Position numbers and translations under genes: made by a program. From Taeniopygia guttata (lineage: Eukaryota > Chordata > Aves > Passeriformes > Estrildidae), in contig NC_133028.1 of the NCBI RefSeq assembly GCF_048771995.1, positions 5,329,501 to 5,393,500 on the forward strand: 64,000 nucleotides of DNA, given 5' to 3'. The notes beneath the pieces were generated by a model, which saw nothing but the letters and a program-made list of their open reading frames with translations, had not been told where the DNA came from and did not search any database. Shown piece by piece: positions 1-27,199 of this stretch. The number at the start of each line of letters is the position of its first letter. Positions within the stretch are counted from its first letter, which is position 1.

Positions 1-3000
1 ACAGAGATAAAAGGAGAGGTGACATCCTGAAGTAAATTCTTCCTAACAATGGAACCTAACAGGTTTTCCTTGCTGTATCACAGAATCACCTCCATCACAC
101 ATTCAGTCACAGGGCTCCAGGCTTCATCATACAGCCCAGGCAGGAAAGGAGGAAGTGGCAGATAATTTCAGGGTTGTGCATTATTTACCCTACATTGTGA
201 AATACCTCAGCCCCACCACTCACCTCAATCAGCCTCTGTGAGGGTCCTCAGAGCCTTGGGCTGCACAGAGCAAAGGTTGGATGAAAATCAAACAGCAATT
301 GCCAAATATGCGCTTGCCTGAAGCCTTAATTAACTAATTGCACCACCCTGTGCTGGGATATAATCTCTGATTGAGAAATACAGTTTTAACCCCTTATTCA
401 ATAACTCAGGAAAAACAATTATTTAACAACATGGCCAGTAGCATAAACCTCATTAAATTGCTACTGGAGTGCTGCAAGTTGATGTCCAAGACTTTTTGGC
501 GTTTTTTTGGTGTTAAAATTTCTGTGGAAAACAAACCTGGACTCTTCCCTCTTCACCAGCTATTTCTAGTCATCCCAAAGCTAGAAGCTGGCAGATGCTC
601 CAGGAGGAACAGCTCACTGTGTACAACACCCAGAACCTTCTGCCACCCTCCAAAATCACCTGCAGGCTCCTGCCCAAGATATCAGACAGACCTTCCAGGA
701 AAAGCTGTAATCTAATCCTGACCAGCAACAGGCAGTGGGAGAGGGAAGGCAAAGGTGATGGTAAACTGAGCAAATAGTTGTCTTGCAGCACAAGATTTAA
801 TTCCACACTTCCAGCAAAATTAAGATTATGGACACCACACGCTGGGCATTGCTTTGAAACCACCAGCACAGAAGTCAGTCTGAAGTTCTTCTTGAAATGC
901 ATCTCTCATGGCTCAGATCCTGCATTTGCTGGCCCAGTTTGCACTGACACCTGGCTGCTACCAGGGAATCCAGTCACTAGAAAGTGTTAGGGATGATTCA
1001 GAACCACATAATGTCCAGTAAGTGGAAAAAAACCCAAGGGGCTCTACATCCTTCTCTCTTTGTTGAGGAAAATCAGCGTGGCAATAAACTTCCCTGACCA
1101 AAATGAACTTACAGAATTCATCTCTCAAAAGTGAAAGTGATTCATGGATTGACAACACTGTCAAGTGTAGATCAAGAAACACAAAAAGGACTATTCCACA
1201 AAATATGGAAACACCAACATTGGCAGTGTTTCTCTTGCACACAAAATCTCCCTTGGTTCTACCAGGTTATAGTTCTATAGGTTAACTATTAGGTTATAAA
1301 GCAGCAACTGCTTTAAGGCTCAACACTAATTTAAGTTTTGCCATTAAAAAGAATAAACAAACAGTTTTCCAGATCAGATTACTCAAAATATTTATCCACA
1401 AGAACATATGGTACTAAACAGATGTGAATGTTTTCCAAAGAGACGCTGTCATTAATTAGCTGATATTTGTCAAGCACACATTTTTAGGCAGCAAGAAAAA
1501 GCTGTGCAAACCAAACCTTTCTGTCAGACAAGGTCAGGGTCTTTCTCCATCCTGAGGTGACATCAGCTCCAGGCTAGCACAAACTGCTGCCCAGGCTGGA
1601 GCAGGTCCAGGCAGCTGCTGAGGCACAGCACTGGACACTGCTGCAAACCTTAGAACCAGGGCTGAACTGCTAAACCCATCCTCAGATCTCAAGGCACAAG
1701 GAAACACTTTCTCAGGGTGCAGCAATCACTAGAGTTTATAACTGTCTCCTAAAATAGCTGGTGCCTCTAAAAGCTTCCAAGGAGCAATCCCTAGCAGGAA
1801 ACTCCCTCCACCTCAGCTGTCCTGGAAGAACATCAGTTACAGGGATGAAATTCAGGGAGTTCATCACTGAGCAGTGCCCATCCCAAAGGGCACCAGCACA
1901 GCACTGCCATGAGTTACTCTGATTATCAGGCTCATAAGAAGATTGGCTGCAATTCCCTGACACTCACTGCTGAGGAATTGCAGTCCTGCACAGACTGAGA
2001 CAATTTAGCAGTGCCATTTCTCTAAAGGGCACCCATCAGTCTTTCTGCTCCAGATTAAAACAACCACCACCAGAAAACTGAGCAGATCTAGTAAAAAAAA
2101 ACCCCTTATCTGCTGTCATAGGCTTTATCAAACTATTTACTGCTCAATGCCTCTTTCAGCTGTGCAGTGACAGGGTGTCAGGTTCATTTCAGTACATCAT
2201 GCCAAGGTGAACAATGCAGCACCTGGTCTCTGCGTCCCAAGGCCTGCATCACCAGACCATACATCAAGTGCATGGATACACCTTCTGTGTACAGAGATAT
2301 GACCTGTCCCTTATGCACTTCATCAGAGCTCAGCTCTAGGAGCTGCAAATGTCAGTAGTGACACACCTGCTTGCTTCAGGGAGAGAAATTCCACAGAGAT
2401 TTATCGGAGTGGGAAAACTAAGAACATTTTAAAATAAATAACGACACGGGTTTTTGTAACAGCACCTTTATGGGACACAAGGTTAGCTTTAAACAAGTGC
2501 CAGGTTACATTAACTTTCAGTCCTCTACATAAAGCAATCTGGGGTTTAATCCATCCTGATGAAACTTGCAACATTTATAGGCACAATACTTGGGCTATAT
2601 CCACAGTAAAAAAAAAAGAGGGTTTCCATTACAGTGCTGGGAGTGGTTAACAAAGTTACCATATTATATTCTTTTCTAGAGAATAATAATCCTTCCCTAC
2701 TGTGTCCCATTGTTACTTGGATTTCAGAATACAAGCAGTGCAATGCTAGTTAAGTTGGAAATTAGGATAACATTAGCTAAAGACCAAATCATCTTCATAG
2801 TTACAGACAACTTTGAATATATATTTTGTATGTGAAATTATATTAATTTTTATCAGTAACAATTCCATTTCTATACACAACAAACAGAATTCCTTGCCAG
2901 TAGAGGACTGCACTGTGCATGGCTAGTCAGCCTTGAAGAGAAAGTCTGGACCTCAGGCATATCCAGCTACTTGGATCAACACCAATCCCTCCAGATCCAG

Positions 3001-3244
3001 CAGCTTTGGTTTCATGGACGGAAACTTTGGCCTATTGTTCAAAGGTACTGGCCAGCAACGAACGAGCAGGACTGGACTCCTTAAAAATAAAGCAAAGTGT
3101 GGCATGTGCATACAGTCAGTGCCTTGATCCTTAAAAGCAGCTCTACAAGCAACTTCACCTTAAAAAGGGGCAGTGCTTAAGTTACAAAAGATTTTGTTTA
3201 TGATGACTGAAGAAACGGCTCTGCTTCAGGAATTCAAAAGATGG
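1..3244. other. Intergenic, no gene recognised
   Basis: AT-rich sequence beyond the inferred 3' end of SUCLG1. I found no exon with recognisable protein similarity, no CR1 3' end and no RNA gene. The short open frames here lack splice signals or recognisable content. Part could be an alternative longer SUCLG1 3' UTR, but nothing proves that. Confidence 0.5.
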
Positions 3245-3262
3245 ATCAGATTAAGTAGTAGA

Positions 3263-3268
3263 TTTATT
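3263..3268 (-). promoter_or_regulatory. SUCLG1: Likely SUCLG1 polyadenylation signal
   Basis: The plus strand reads tttatt, so the transcript reads AATAAA, about 205 nt after the SUCLG1 stop codon. It is the first canonical signal downstream and implies a short 3' UTR ending near 3245. Use of this site is inferred. Confidence 0.5.
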
Positions 3269-3472
3269 AATTTGCTGTGATTTACAACAGGGTGACAACG
3301 TCTGAAACAAGGAGACACCAAAACAGGTCTAGCCAGGAGGTTTATGGCTTCTGAGTCAAATTCATTGACCAGTGTCAAGACATTGGGGCAACTGAAGATT
3401 AGCAGACAAAAGATAAGCGAAGGCCGGGTGCTGCACTGGTGTTTTGGAGAAAGTATTCCAAAGTGTCTTCTC

Positions 3473-18520
<15,048 letters not shown>

Positions 18521-18714
18521 GGTCCCGTCCGCAATGACGGCGGCGGCGGCCCCGAGCTCGGCCCGCCCCGGCGGCGGAAGCGGCGCCGCGGGGCCCGCTG
18601 GGTGTTGTAGGCACGGGAGGCTGAGGGGGGAAAGGGTCCGAACCGCGCGGTCCGTCCTCAAACACCGCCGGGGACGGCGGCTGCGAGGAGCTGTGCACGC
18701 CCTCGTGTTGCCCT

Positions 18715-19346
18715 TGTTATAAATGAAAATTTGTCCAGCCAAATTAAAATAAAAATTAAAATATTTATTTGTAATCAAATTCTATCTAGTCAGCCACAAG
18801 GAAAGAACAGTGCCGAGCCCGGGGTGGGCACCGGGTGTGCAACAAGGAGTCAGCCTCAGCAGAGGTTTTCCTCTATGCCCACACCTCCATCCTGGCACAA
18901 GCAGTTTTTATAGGGAAAATTCCGCCTGAGGCCAAGATTTCGCAGTCAGTCTTTTCTTCCATTCAGAGTCCATAGGTTAATAAGATTTTCTTTTATGGTG
19001 ATGAAGAAAAGCAGTTCAGTGTCTGGAGTTGTTGAATCCCTTGATGAAATTTACAGGAATGCTGCATTCACATGTGTCTGCCCGAGGATTTCCATGATAG
19101 GATTTCCATGAGATCCATCTCGGGTCATTCACACGATGATCAGCACCGGGTCCAGTATCTCTCCAGACATAACCCATCTCCCAGCCAAGCCACATCCTCT
19201 TACTTGTAAATCAGGTTTCAACATACACCAGGTTTCACCTTCGAGAGTGGGGGGGGACTCCTAATACAAACGTGTGTACTCTAACAAATATTCAATATCA
19301 CATATATCATATTAGAAATGACGTGAAATATGTCTACTACATGACA
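18715..19346 (-). mobile_element. Solo LTR of an endogenous retrovirus, 632 bp, whole
   Basis: In its own direction it starts TGTCATGTAG and ends ATAACA, and both sides are flanked by the 4 bp direct repeat ccct (18711-18714 and 19347-19350). A TATA-like TATAAA (18907-18912) lies about 140 bp before AATAAA (18764-18769). A 4 bp target duplication suggests an ERV1-type element. No internal retroviral region is present, so it is a solo LTR. It reads in the same direction as SUCLG1 and ends 195 bp before its start codon. Confidence 0.75.
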
Positions 19347-19390
19347 CCCTGATTCTTAAGATTTTCTAAAGCCTTCTGAGTTTACATTCT

Positions 19391-19636
19391 TGTAGAGAAC
19401 TTTCTCGCACAACTTTCTGTAAACAATCTATTGTTTACCATTCCTCCATAGAGGCGGAGAAATTTGATGTACTAGTCGTTTGTCCAATGTCGTTGGAGAG
19501 GTGGCACATTCGCCCTCCAATCCACTGTCACTTTTGGAAAAGTAGAAATGCTGGAGTCAGAAATAAACTTCCTCTTTTTCACCTTTGCAATAGCAGCGGC
19601 TCGCGTTGTGTTTTTACGTGTTCTATAGTGACCCTC
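19391..19636 (+). mobile_element. LTR or LTR fragment, ERVK-like (family tentative)
   Basis: Starts tgtagagaac and contains an AATAAA at 19562-19567 followed by 'ttcacctttgcaatagcagc'. These match my memory of songbird ERVK-type LTRs. The 3' edge is unclear because CR1 follows directly. No target duplication was found. Confidence 0.5.
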
Positions 19637-19639
19637 TCG

Positions 19640-20478
19640 AAGGCAGGGAGGCTCTGCAGAGACCTCAGCAAGTGTGAGGGCTGGGCAAGCACCAACCATG
19701 TGAGGTTCAGCCAGGGGAAGCGCTGGATTCTGCCCCTGGGATGGGGCAGCCCTGGGTGCAGGGACAGACTGGGGAATGAGGGGCTGGAGGGCAGTGCCAG
19801 GGAAAGGGACCTGGGGCTCCTGGCCAGTGGAAAGTGGAAGCTGAGCCAGCAGTGCCCTGGCAGCCAGGAGGGACATCCCTGTCCTGGGGGCAGCAGGCCC
19901 AGCATGGCCAGCCCGGCAAGGGAGGGGATTGTCCCGCTCTGCTCGGGCTGGGGCGGCCTCACCTCCAGTGCTGGGGCAGCTCTGGGTGCCACAACATAAG
20001 AAAAACATTAAACTATCAGAGAGTGCCCAAAGGAGGGCACGGGGATGGTGAAGGGCCTTGAGGGGAAGCCGTGTGAGGAGAGGCTGAGGGCACTTGGTCT
20101 GCTCAGCCTGGAGGAGACTGAGGGGAGACCTCAGTGCAGTTACAAATTCCTCGGGAGGGGAAGAGGAGGGACAGACACTGATCTCTGCTCTGTGGTGACA
20201 GGGACAGGAGCCAAGGAATGGCCTGAAGCTGTGCCAGGGGAGGTTTGTGCTGGGTATCAGGAAAAGGTTCTTCCCCCAGAGGGTGGCTGGGCACTGAACA
20301 GGCTCCCCAGGGCAGTGGGCACAGCACCAGCCTGGCAGAGCTCAGGGGGTGTTTGGACAAAGCTCTCGGGCACAGGGTGACTCCTGGGGACAGTGCTGTG
20401 CAGGGCCAGCAGCTCGACCCTGGACTTCAATGATCCTTGTGGGTTCCCTCCAACTCAGCTTATTCTGTGATTCCATGT
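19640..20478 (+). mobile_element. CR1 LINE, young, about 840 bp
   Basis: A long 5'-truncated CR1 with 'gaggctctgcagagacctca', 'ctcagcctggaggagactga', 'gaggtttgtgctgggtatca' and the end 'tccaactcagcttattctgt'. It shares about 240 nearly identical bases with the copy at 26873, so the subfamily is recent. It points away from SUCLG1. Confidence 0.9.
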
Positions 20479-20489
20479 CTCCATCACCT

Positions 20490-20575
20490 CACAGAATCAC
20501 AGGATGGGTCAGGTTGGGAGGAACCACAGTGCATTACCTGATTCCACCCATGCCATCAGCTGCCTCCAGAAACAT
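20490..20575 (-). mobile_element. CR1 LINE 3'-end fragment
   Basis: 'cacagaatcacaggatgggt' followed by 'caggttgggagg' is a reversed CR1 3' end, tail-to-tail with the preceding copy and only about 12 bp away. Confidence 0.75.
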
Positions 20576-21499
20576 TCCTGTAAATATAACCAGTACAAAT
20601 AATTGTGTATTTATGGGCATAGATGGGGTGGGGAGGGTTGAGGGAGTGGTCGAGAAGAGACAAAGTATTGCTTCGGAACAAAAATAAACAAGCAAAGTCG
20701 TACTCTGATTTCTTCCTGATTTATTAATTATTTATGACCCTGAAACTGAGGCCAGAAGGAGGCTGTAATGAGTGAAGCATCCTAATGTTAAGCTTCTCAT
20801 GAGGTATCCCCTTAGGAGGACACACACACACTGATTTTATAAGGAACCCTCTCACTAGTATAAGATTTATACCTGGATCCATTTCCAAATCAATTTTTCC
20901 TGGAGGCTTTCACTAAGACTCTTGTGGAGATTATAGAATTTGAGTTAAATGCCAATGTATCATTATTCTGTATACACAAACATCTCACTTTTTTAGTGTT
21001 TTTAATAGGATCATGTAAGATGAGGGTAGGGGTTGTTGGTTTGATGGCTTGGGTTATTTTTTAATCTCAGTAACACAAACATTTCTTCAATCCTTCACAT
21101 TCAAAACCTATTGTGCATAGAGTCTTTTGATTCTGTAATTAATATTGATGCAAGGTATCATACTCTAACTGTTGGAGTTTCAGGGTATAGAAATGAGCTG
21201 TACAATATCTAATTGTCCAGACATACATGGAATTGAGGAAAAATAAACTTACTTTCAATTTTTTTAATGCAGTGTTTTGGTTCCTGTCAGAGAACACTCT
21301 GTCCCACCAACATTAATTTTGCTGATTTATTCAACTGCCTAGAAAGAAACCATTCAGCCCAGGGAGAAACAATGCAGCAATTATCAAGGTTCAGGTAGCA
21401 GTGACAGGGTCTGCCTCACAAAGCTCAGGTCAGACCCAGTTTTAGTGGCCAAAGGACGGTTCACTGGCCTAGGGTGGCAGCCCCTTATGCCATAGACAT

Positions 21500-21706
21500 T
21501 GTGGTGAGCTTCCCACCAGGCAGAAATCCTTTGGGATAATTTTGTTGCTCAAAAAGCTGTGAATTCCCTTTCCCTGGTGGTGTTTGAGACCAGACTTGAT
21601 GGGGCTCTGAGTAGCCTGGTCTGGTGGGAGAGGTCCCTGCCTATGGCAGAGGGTTGGACCTAGGTGGTTTTTAATGTCCCTTCCAGCCCAAGCCACTCTG
21701 TAGTTG
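21500..21706 (+). mobile_element. CR1 LINE 3'-end fragment
   Basis: Contains 'gaattccctttccctggtgg', 'agtagcctggtctggtggga' and the end 'cccttccagcccaagccact'. It is a forward CR1 tail with moderate divergence; the left edge is approximate. Confidence 0.85.
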
Positions 21707-21999
21707 TGTGGCAGGAGTCACACACTTGAGCCATACAATAAACTCAGACATATTAAAAACCTTCAGGTTGTGTTCAGCCTGGCATCTGTACAAACTGCCC
21801 AGTTGGTACAGCCCCAAATGGACTTTGTGGGCAGATATTTCACAGCATCAAATACACCCCTGATTTCCCATTCAGAACCTGAAGCAGGTTTGTCTCCTGG
21901 TGCTGGCCTGAGCTAAAAGACATCCCATTGACAAATGCAGGTTCCAGTGGGGAGTGTTTAGCAGGAAGGCAATCCTTGGAGGGAAAACCTGTATTTAGG

Positions 22000-23680
22000 G
22001 AATTGCTAAACCAAGGACAAGTTCTTGAGCTGGTTTAGCCCTTACTCACCTCAGTGATGACTCTGGACCTACATTTCTGGCATCAGCTGATGTCTGATTG
22101 CTGTCTGATCTGAGCTGATGTCTGACCTTACCCTCAATAAAACAACCCAGCAGCTTGAAATCTTCATGAGCCTTGTTAGCTGTAGTGGCATCATCACCTC
22201 CTCTCACTGGAACTTAAGGATGTGCAAACAAATTGGTCATTCCCCACCACCTCCCTGGAATCAAGGCAGGAACCCCAGTGTGAAGCTAAACCCTGGCCTC
22301 ACATCTATCCAGCTTCCAGCAGTTTGTGGGTTTCTATACTTTAGTTTATAGGTTGTAAGTAAAAATAATCCCATCATCGCAGCCCCAGGGAAGTGACTGG
22401 GAGGAGCTGGACCACTGGTCTCCTTTCCTTTGAAAAGAGCACAGAGAAATTCAGAGCTGAGGATTCCCTCTGGAGGGATTAGCCACACTTGTGCTTTAAC
22501 CTGCTTTATTTTTAACCTGCAGCCTGTGATTTTCAGTAACAGAGCTATGGCTGAGAGTATCTGCTAAAGAATTAGAAATTAACTTTGCTGGGACTTCTGT
22601 AACTCCAGAGAGCAGAGATAAGGACCAGTGGAGAGTTATGGCAGGGAGGGTGTAGGTGGAGCAAGAAAAGGATCATCCAGCTTGCTCTTTTTCTGTGCAA
22701 TCTCCATTATGCTTTCAGCAAACACATTCTGTATTTTGCTTCTGAAAAAATCTTGCAAACTTTTGTGGTACTATTAGTATTAGTTACTTTGGGGGGCTCA
22801 GTATTATTAATGCCAAATGAAAATAAAGAAGCACACAAACACTACCCCTCGTCCCCTAACTGTGACTTGGTATTTCTAAAGAGGCTGACATTTCTGCAGT
22901 GCTTCACAAACAGGAGATCAGATTTCAGCTTGGCACCAGCTGTGGTCACAACAGTCAGTGGGAAGTCCCAGGCATGGACACCTGCAGCCTGCCAGCCCCA
23001 AAATGATCCTTTCAGGTCCATCATGGCTTGGATTTCTCCTGGAATGAAGATGCTGCCAAAGACCTGTGGTGATCTTCATCCAAATAGTGTTTTTTTCCTT
23101 TGCTCTGTGATTTGAAGCAAGTCTGGCTCTGTCACATATCAGGGGCTTATCAGAGCTTACTCATTTTATTCAGTAACTTTTGCCAGAAATGCTTCAGCAG
23201 CTCCAGGTCTTAGAGGAAAGCTTGACATTTGATGGGTTTTTGTAGCTGTTCACTGGGCTGCAGCCATACACCTCCCACTGCCTTTCTCCCTCCTGGAGAC
23301 GGGGCAGCCAAGCACGGCCATCTGGTTTATTAAAAACACGGGTGTCACACCTGGGGCTGCCCCACAGAGCTGGGAAAGGTCACATCCTGCAGACCTGCAC
23401 TTCCAGATCAGCTTGCACTGCTGGTCACAAGGAGTGCAGCAGACCTGAAGATGGGAGGGGTTCACAAAGGGAAAACAGCAGACTGGGACAAATTCTGTTC
23501 TCAGACACCGTGCATGGGATTTTCCTGGTGTTGGAGCAGGGTACAGGATCCTGAGAAGCTTCTGTCACACAGGAAGAAGCAGGAGCAAAATGGGATGTAA
23601 GTTCCTTGAAATGCTTATGCCAGAAAAGCTCTGGCCATGGCTTGTCCCCTTGCTGTCAGGAATTGAGTTTGGCTCTTAAT
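22000..23680. other. Intergenic, nothing recognised
   Basis: Unique-looking sequence without a recognisable exon, repeat family or RNA gene. The longest frame (22753-23115, plus) begins with TTG, not ATG. Confidence 0.5.
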
Positions 23681-23683
23681 TCT

Positions 23684-23750
23684 TTCATAGAATCATGGAA
23701 TGGCTTGAATTGGAAGGAGACCATTTCATTCCACCCCTAATTCTTTGCCC
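23684..23750 (-). mobile_element. CR1 LINE 3'-end fragment
   Basis: 'tcatagaatcatggaatggc' then 'ttgaattggaaggagacc', a reversed CR1 end of about 65 bp. Confidence 0.8.
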
Positions 23751-24157
23751 TGAAAAAGACTCCGTTGAATACCAATGAATCCATATGTGATAAATGAACT
23801 CAAGTCTTCTTTGCTGGAGGCCACAGTGGTTTTTAAGGTTTCAGGATTATGGGGTGCATCTCAGCAGGAGTTAAGCTGAAAGCTGATAAAACCCTGACAG
23901 GGCCAGAACTGCAGCAGTGGAAATAGGCACATTCCTTTTGACCTCAACATCCCTGAAATGCTGTGGTTCATGTGTCTCTGCATAATTAGTCATGGAGCAA
24001 TGATTTTTTTTAAACCCCTGTGGTGTTTAAGAAAGCCATAATTCTGAACATCAGTGTCAGAAAATAAGAGAGTGGTTAGGACTGGGAGCACCCAAAATCC
24101 ACAGCCAAGAGGAAGTTCTTAACCTGGCTAAATCTAGCACAGCCTACAACAGATCAG

Positions 24158-24177
24158 ATCTGGTCTGGTCTGGTCTG
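24158..24177 (+). repeat. Short (TCTGG)n microsatellite
   Basis: Four units of tctgg in tandem, embedded in ordinary sequence. Confidence 0.7.
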
Positions 24178-24502
24178 GTGTCCCCAGAAGTCACAAGCAC
24201 ATGGAACAATGTGTTCACCTTCACCAGGGAGAGCAGTAAATCCAGCTCTTTCCCTTTTGCCCTGTTCCCCCACCATTGTCATCAGCTGTTTCACAGAGAG
24301 ATTGGTCAGGCCACTGCAGGACAACTGGGCAGGGCAGGGCAGGGCTCTGTGGTCCTGGAGCAGGAACTGGTGGCTTCTCCCTCCAGCAGTCTCCTGGGGC
24401 TATTCCCTTAGTTCCAGTGATGTTCACCCACCTCTCCTGGAGTCACACACACAAAACGACAAAGAGAAGCTCCATTGTAATTCTTATTTAATTCTGCATC
24501 AT

Positions 24503-24625
24503 CAAGCCATAGAGTGCTTTGGGTTGGAAGGAACATTTAAAGGTCCCCTAGGCCAATTCTTTGTCATGAGCAGGGACATCTTGCACTAGACTAAACTTCT
24601 CAGAGCCCTGCCCAATCTGAATATA
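24503..24625 (-). mobile_element. CR1 LINE 3'-end fragment
   Basis: 'gtgctttgggttggaaggaa' and 'gagcagggacatcttgcact' are a reversed, diverged CR1 tail of about 120 bp. Confidence 0.8.
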
Positions 24626-25404
24626 TGTCAATGCTTTAAGGAGTGCTGAGATGACAAATTACACATTTTTATTCCCTTTTATTGGATGCCATCAGCTCAT
24701 TTTCAGTGGTCAGATAGGTCACCTGCAGTCCGGAAGTCCCAGAGCTGGCCACAGCAGCTTCACAAACACATCTGTTGGAATTTTTCTGCACTAAAATTGC
24801 TTTTCTTTTCAGGCACTGTGGGATTGATGAAGAGTAGAAGTTCTTTAGAGTCCACCATTTCTTTGGAGTCTTAACAGCCCCAGAATAAAATATGAATATA
24901 GGTTTATTCCATTGCAGGATTTGTCTTGCACCTAAAGACAAAAAGAATTTTGCTCAAATTTGTTGTTACACTGAAGCCAGTTTTGTCCTTGCAAAAGTAA
25001 CTGACAGCATTAAAAGAACCCAGATTCTTTCTAAAGGGAAGAGTTTTATTTGAGGTTTTTAATTTTGCAGAAATCGCAGAAATCTTGCTGACAGCAATGT
25101 CAGTGTGCAAAGTTCTGCAGGACCAAGTTAATGTTCTACTGAAATCCTTTGCTTCAGGACTAGTTCCTGAATGTCTACAAAATGTATACAAATGTCTAAA
25201 CTGAACCCACAGGGGCTAATCCTCATTTCACAACCTTGCAGGTAAAGTCGGAGCAGCAGTGGTGAAGGCACTGCCATGGCAGCACTTGAGACCTGGTGCC
25301 CTTTGTGAGATCCTCTGGCTATTTATCCTTTAAAGCACAAAATCAATTTTCACTAAGTATACCTATTTTTCGTTTTTAGTATTTTTCAGTGTGTATTTTT
25401 CATT

Positions 25405-25560
25405 GGCCAGAGAAGCTGTGGCTGCCCCATCCCTGGAATTGTTCAAGGACGAGGCTCTGACCAGCCTGGTCTAGTGGGAGGAGTTGCTGCCCATGGCAGG
25501 GGTCAGAACAAGGTGGTCTTTAAGGTCCCTTCCAACCCAAACCATTCCACGATTCCCCGA
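25405..25560 (+). mobile_element. CR1 LINE 3'-end fragment
   Basis: 'ctgtggctgccccatccctg', 'agcctggtctagtgggagga' and 'cccttccaacccaaaccatt', a forward CR1 tail. Confidence 0.88.
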
Positions 25561-26219
25561 TTTTTCCGTGCCGTGTAACAGCCTCAAATACCACTAGATG
25601 TCACAACTGCTTCACTGTTTGACTGCTCCCTCCTGAACAACTTTTGCAGGTTTAACTGAGGGGCAAAATACAAAGACAACTAAGCAAAACCAAGGTTCTG
25701 TCCTCAGGAAGTGCAGGGTGCTGTAGGATACATCTTTCTTGATAAAAATAAAAAATAAAAATAATGTTTTTCTCAAATCCTTTAGTTTGGGGCACAAAAA
25801 GGCTCTGCAGTTTGTTCAGTATGAAGGAAATTCATGTGCAGGACTACCCTGCCCTTTGAAACTACAGCAAAAAGCTGTGGAGAAGAAGCTGATGTGGGAC
25901 ACAACTGTGCTAGAGGCAGGAAAGCAAAGTGACCACAAGATATTATTTGTGCCTTTATTCTGATAATTTCAGTGCTGGCAGTGACTTTCCTGCACTTTCC
26001 CTGGGTATAGCATATGGCATTTGTGTTGTCACTGTGGTTGTTGCTGTTTGATGGTCCTGGAACACACAAGCAGCCACCCACCTCCTCCTACTGAACTAGT
26101 GAAGAAATAGCAATAACATCAACTGAACTTAATTAGGCCAAACTCGAGGTGTTTTCTGTTGCAGGAGCTAATTTTAGATGCCAAACTGCCACAGAGGCTT
26201 GCTGTATCTCTGCCCTATT

Positions 26220-26573
26220 TTAGCAGCTCGTGGCAGAGAGGCAAATGATTGGAAGGTGAAGGAGTGAGAGCACAATTGCTTCAGCCCATGTGAAGGTCAG
26301 GGAAGAATATTCTTCCTCTGTTCCCAAGGCAATCTGATTTCTGTCTCTGCTGGTGTCATCCATAGGAACTTGTTCATCCTCAGGTCTTGGCACTGAGGTT
26401 GCCACAAAAGAAAAACACACATTTTTCGGAGGGAGGTTCAAACTAATTATCTCCCACAGGCTTTTAGAGAATTTTTCTCCCTCCCCTAAACACACTGTAG
26501 TCAGTGCACCAGCCTGTGCCATCATTATGTGCATGAAAATAATAGCAAAGCTAAAGATAATGAATTCTTTCAT
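26220..26573 (-). CDS. Unrecognised ORF, 117 residues, possible membrane-protein exon
   Basis: ATG-initiated frame (26573-26571). It opens with a hydrophobic stretch FIIFSFAIIFMHIMMAQAGA that could be a signal peptide or membrane segment. It later runs through an acidic part (RPEDEQVPMDD) to EEEYSSLTF, which has a YxxL motif of the kind found in receptor tails. A possible acceptor (CAACCTCAG) precedes the acidic part, so the frame may be two exons or chance. I recognise no family, and no upstream exon or promoter was found. It lies in the RPIA-SUCLG1 interval. Confidence 0.15.
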   Translation of the reverse strand: MKEFIIFSFAIIFMHIMMAQAGALTTVCLGEGEKFSKSLWEIISLNLPPKNVCFSFVATSVPRPEDEQVPMDDTSRDRNQIALGTEEEYSSLTFTWAEAIVLSLLHLPIICLSATSC

Positions 26574-26872
26574 TCACTCTCTCATGACCAGTAATTGCTC
26601 CTGTGGATTCCTTTTTCACTCCAGTGACAACAATTATTGCAAACAAAACCAAAACTGAATTCCTGTGAAATTGCAGTTAAAGCATTCCATGAAGGTGAAA
26701 AAACAAAAACCCAAAAAAACCCCAAAAAACACCACACCTAAACCAAATAAAAAGTACAAAGAAAAAGAAAGCAAAAGTGATTGGTGATTGTCAGAACAGC
26801 AGCACCTTACAAGAAGCAGTGAACATCTTGGTTGGGGTATTCTCACTGTGCTGAATTGTGAAACTATTTTGT

Positions 26873-27176
26873 GAGGGGAAGAGGAGGGACAGACACTGAT
26901 CTCTGCTCTGTGGTGACAGGGACAGGAGCCAAGGAATGGCCTGAAGCTGTGCCAGGGGAGGTTTGTGCTGGGTATCAGGAAAAGGTTCTTCCCCCAGAGG
27001 GTGGCTGGGCACTGAACAGGCTCCCCAGGGCAGTGGGCACAGCACCAGCCTGGCAGAGCTCAGGGGGTGTTTGGACAAAGCTCTCGGGCACAGGGTGACT
27101 CCTGGGGATGGTGCTGTGCAGGGCCAGCAGCTGCACTGGATGTGGGTCCCTTCCAACTCAGCTTGTTCTGTGATTC
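26873..27176 (+). mobile_element. CR1 LINE, young, 5'-truncated, about 300 bp
   Basis: Begins at gaggggaagaggagg and ends 'tccaactcagcttgttctgt'. From its first base it matches 20155 onward for about 240 bp with only two differences seen, so both copies come from the same recently active CR1 source. Confidence 0.92.
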
Positions 27177-27199
27177 TGTGAAGAACCTTGTTTAATTCC

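Noticed and set aside
19472-20008. Frames of 137-178 codons on both strands
   Set aside because: They lie in the LTR and CR1 sequence upstream of SUCLG1 and do not match CR1 ORF2.
22753-23115. Plus-strand frame whose start looks like a signal peptide
   Set aside because: It begins with TTG, not ATG, and the hydrophobic start is followed by nothing recognisable. No splice or promoter context.
24904-25191. Minus-strand frame containing AVSYFC and GFSVTT, faintly like the end of an immunoglobulin V domain
   Set aside because: No framework tryptophan, no first cysteine at the right distance, no FGxG joining motif and no recombination signal. Chance similarity is more likely than a kappa relic.
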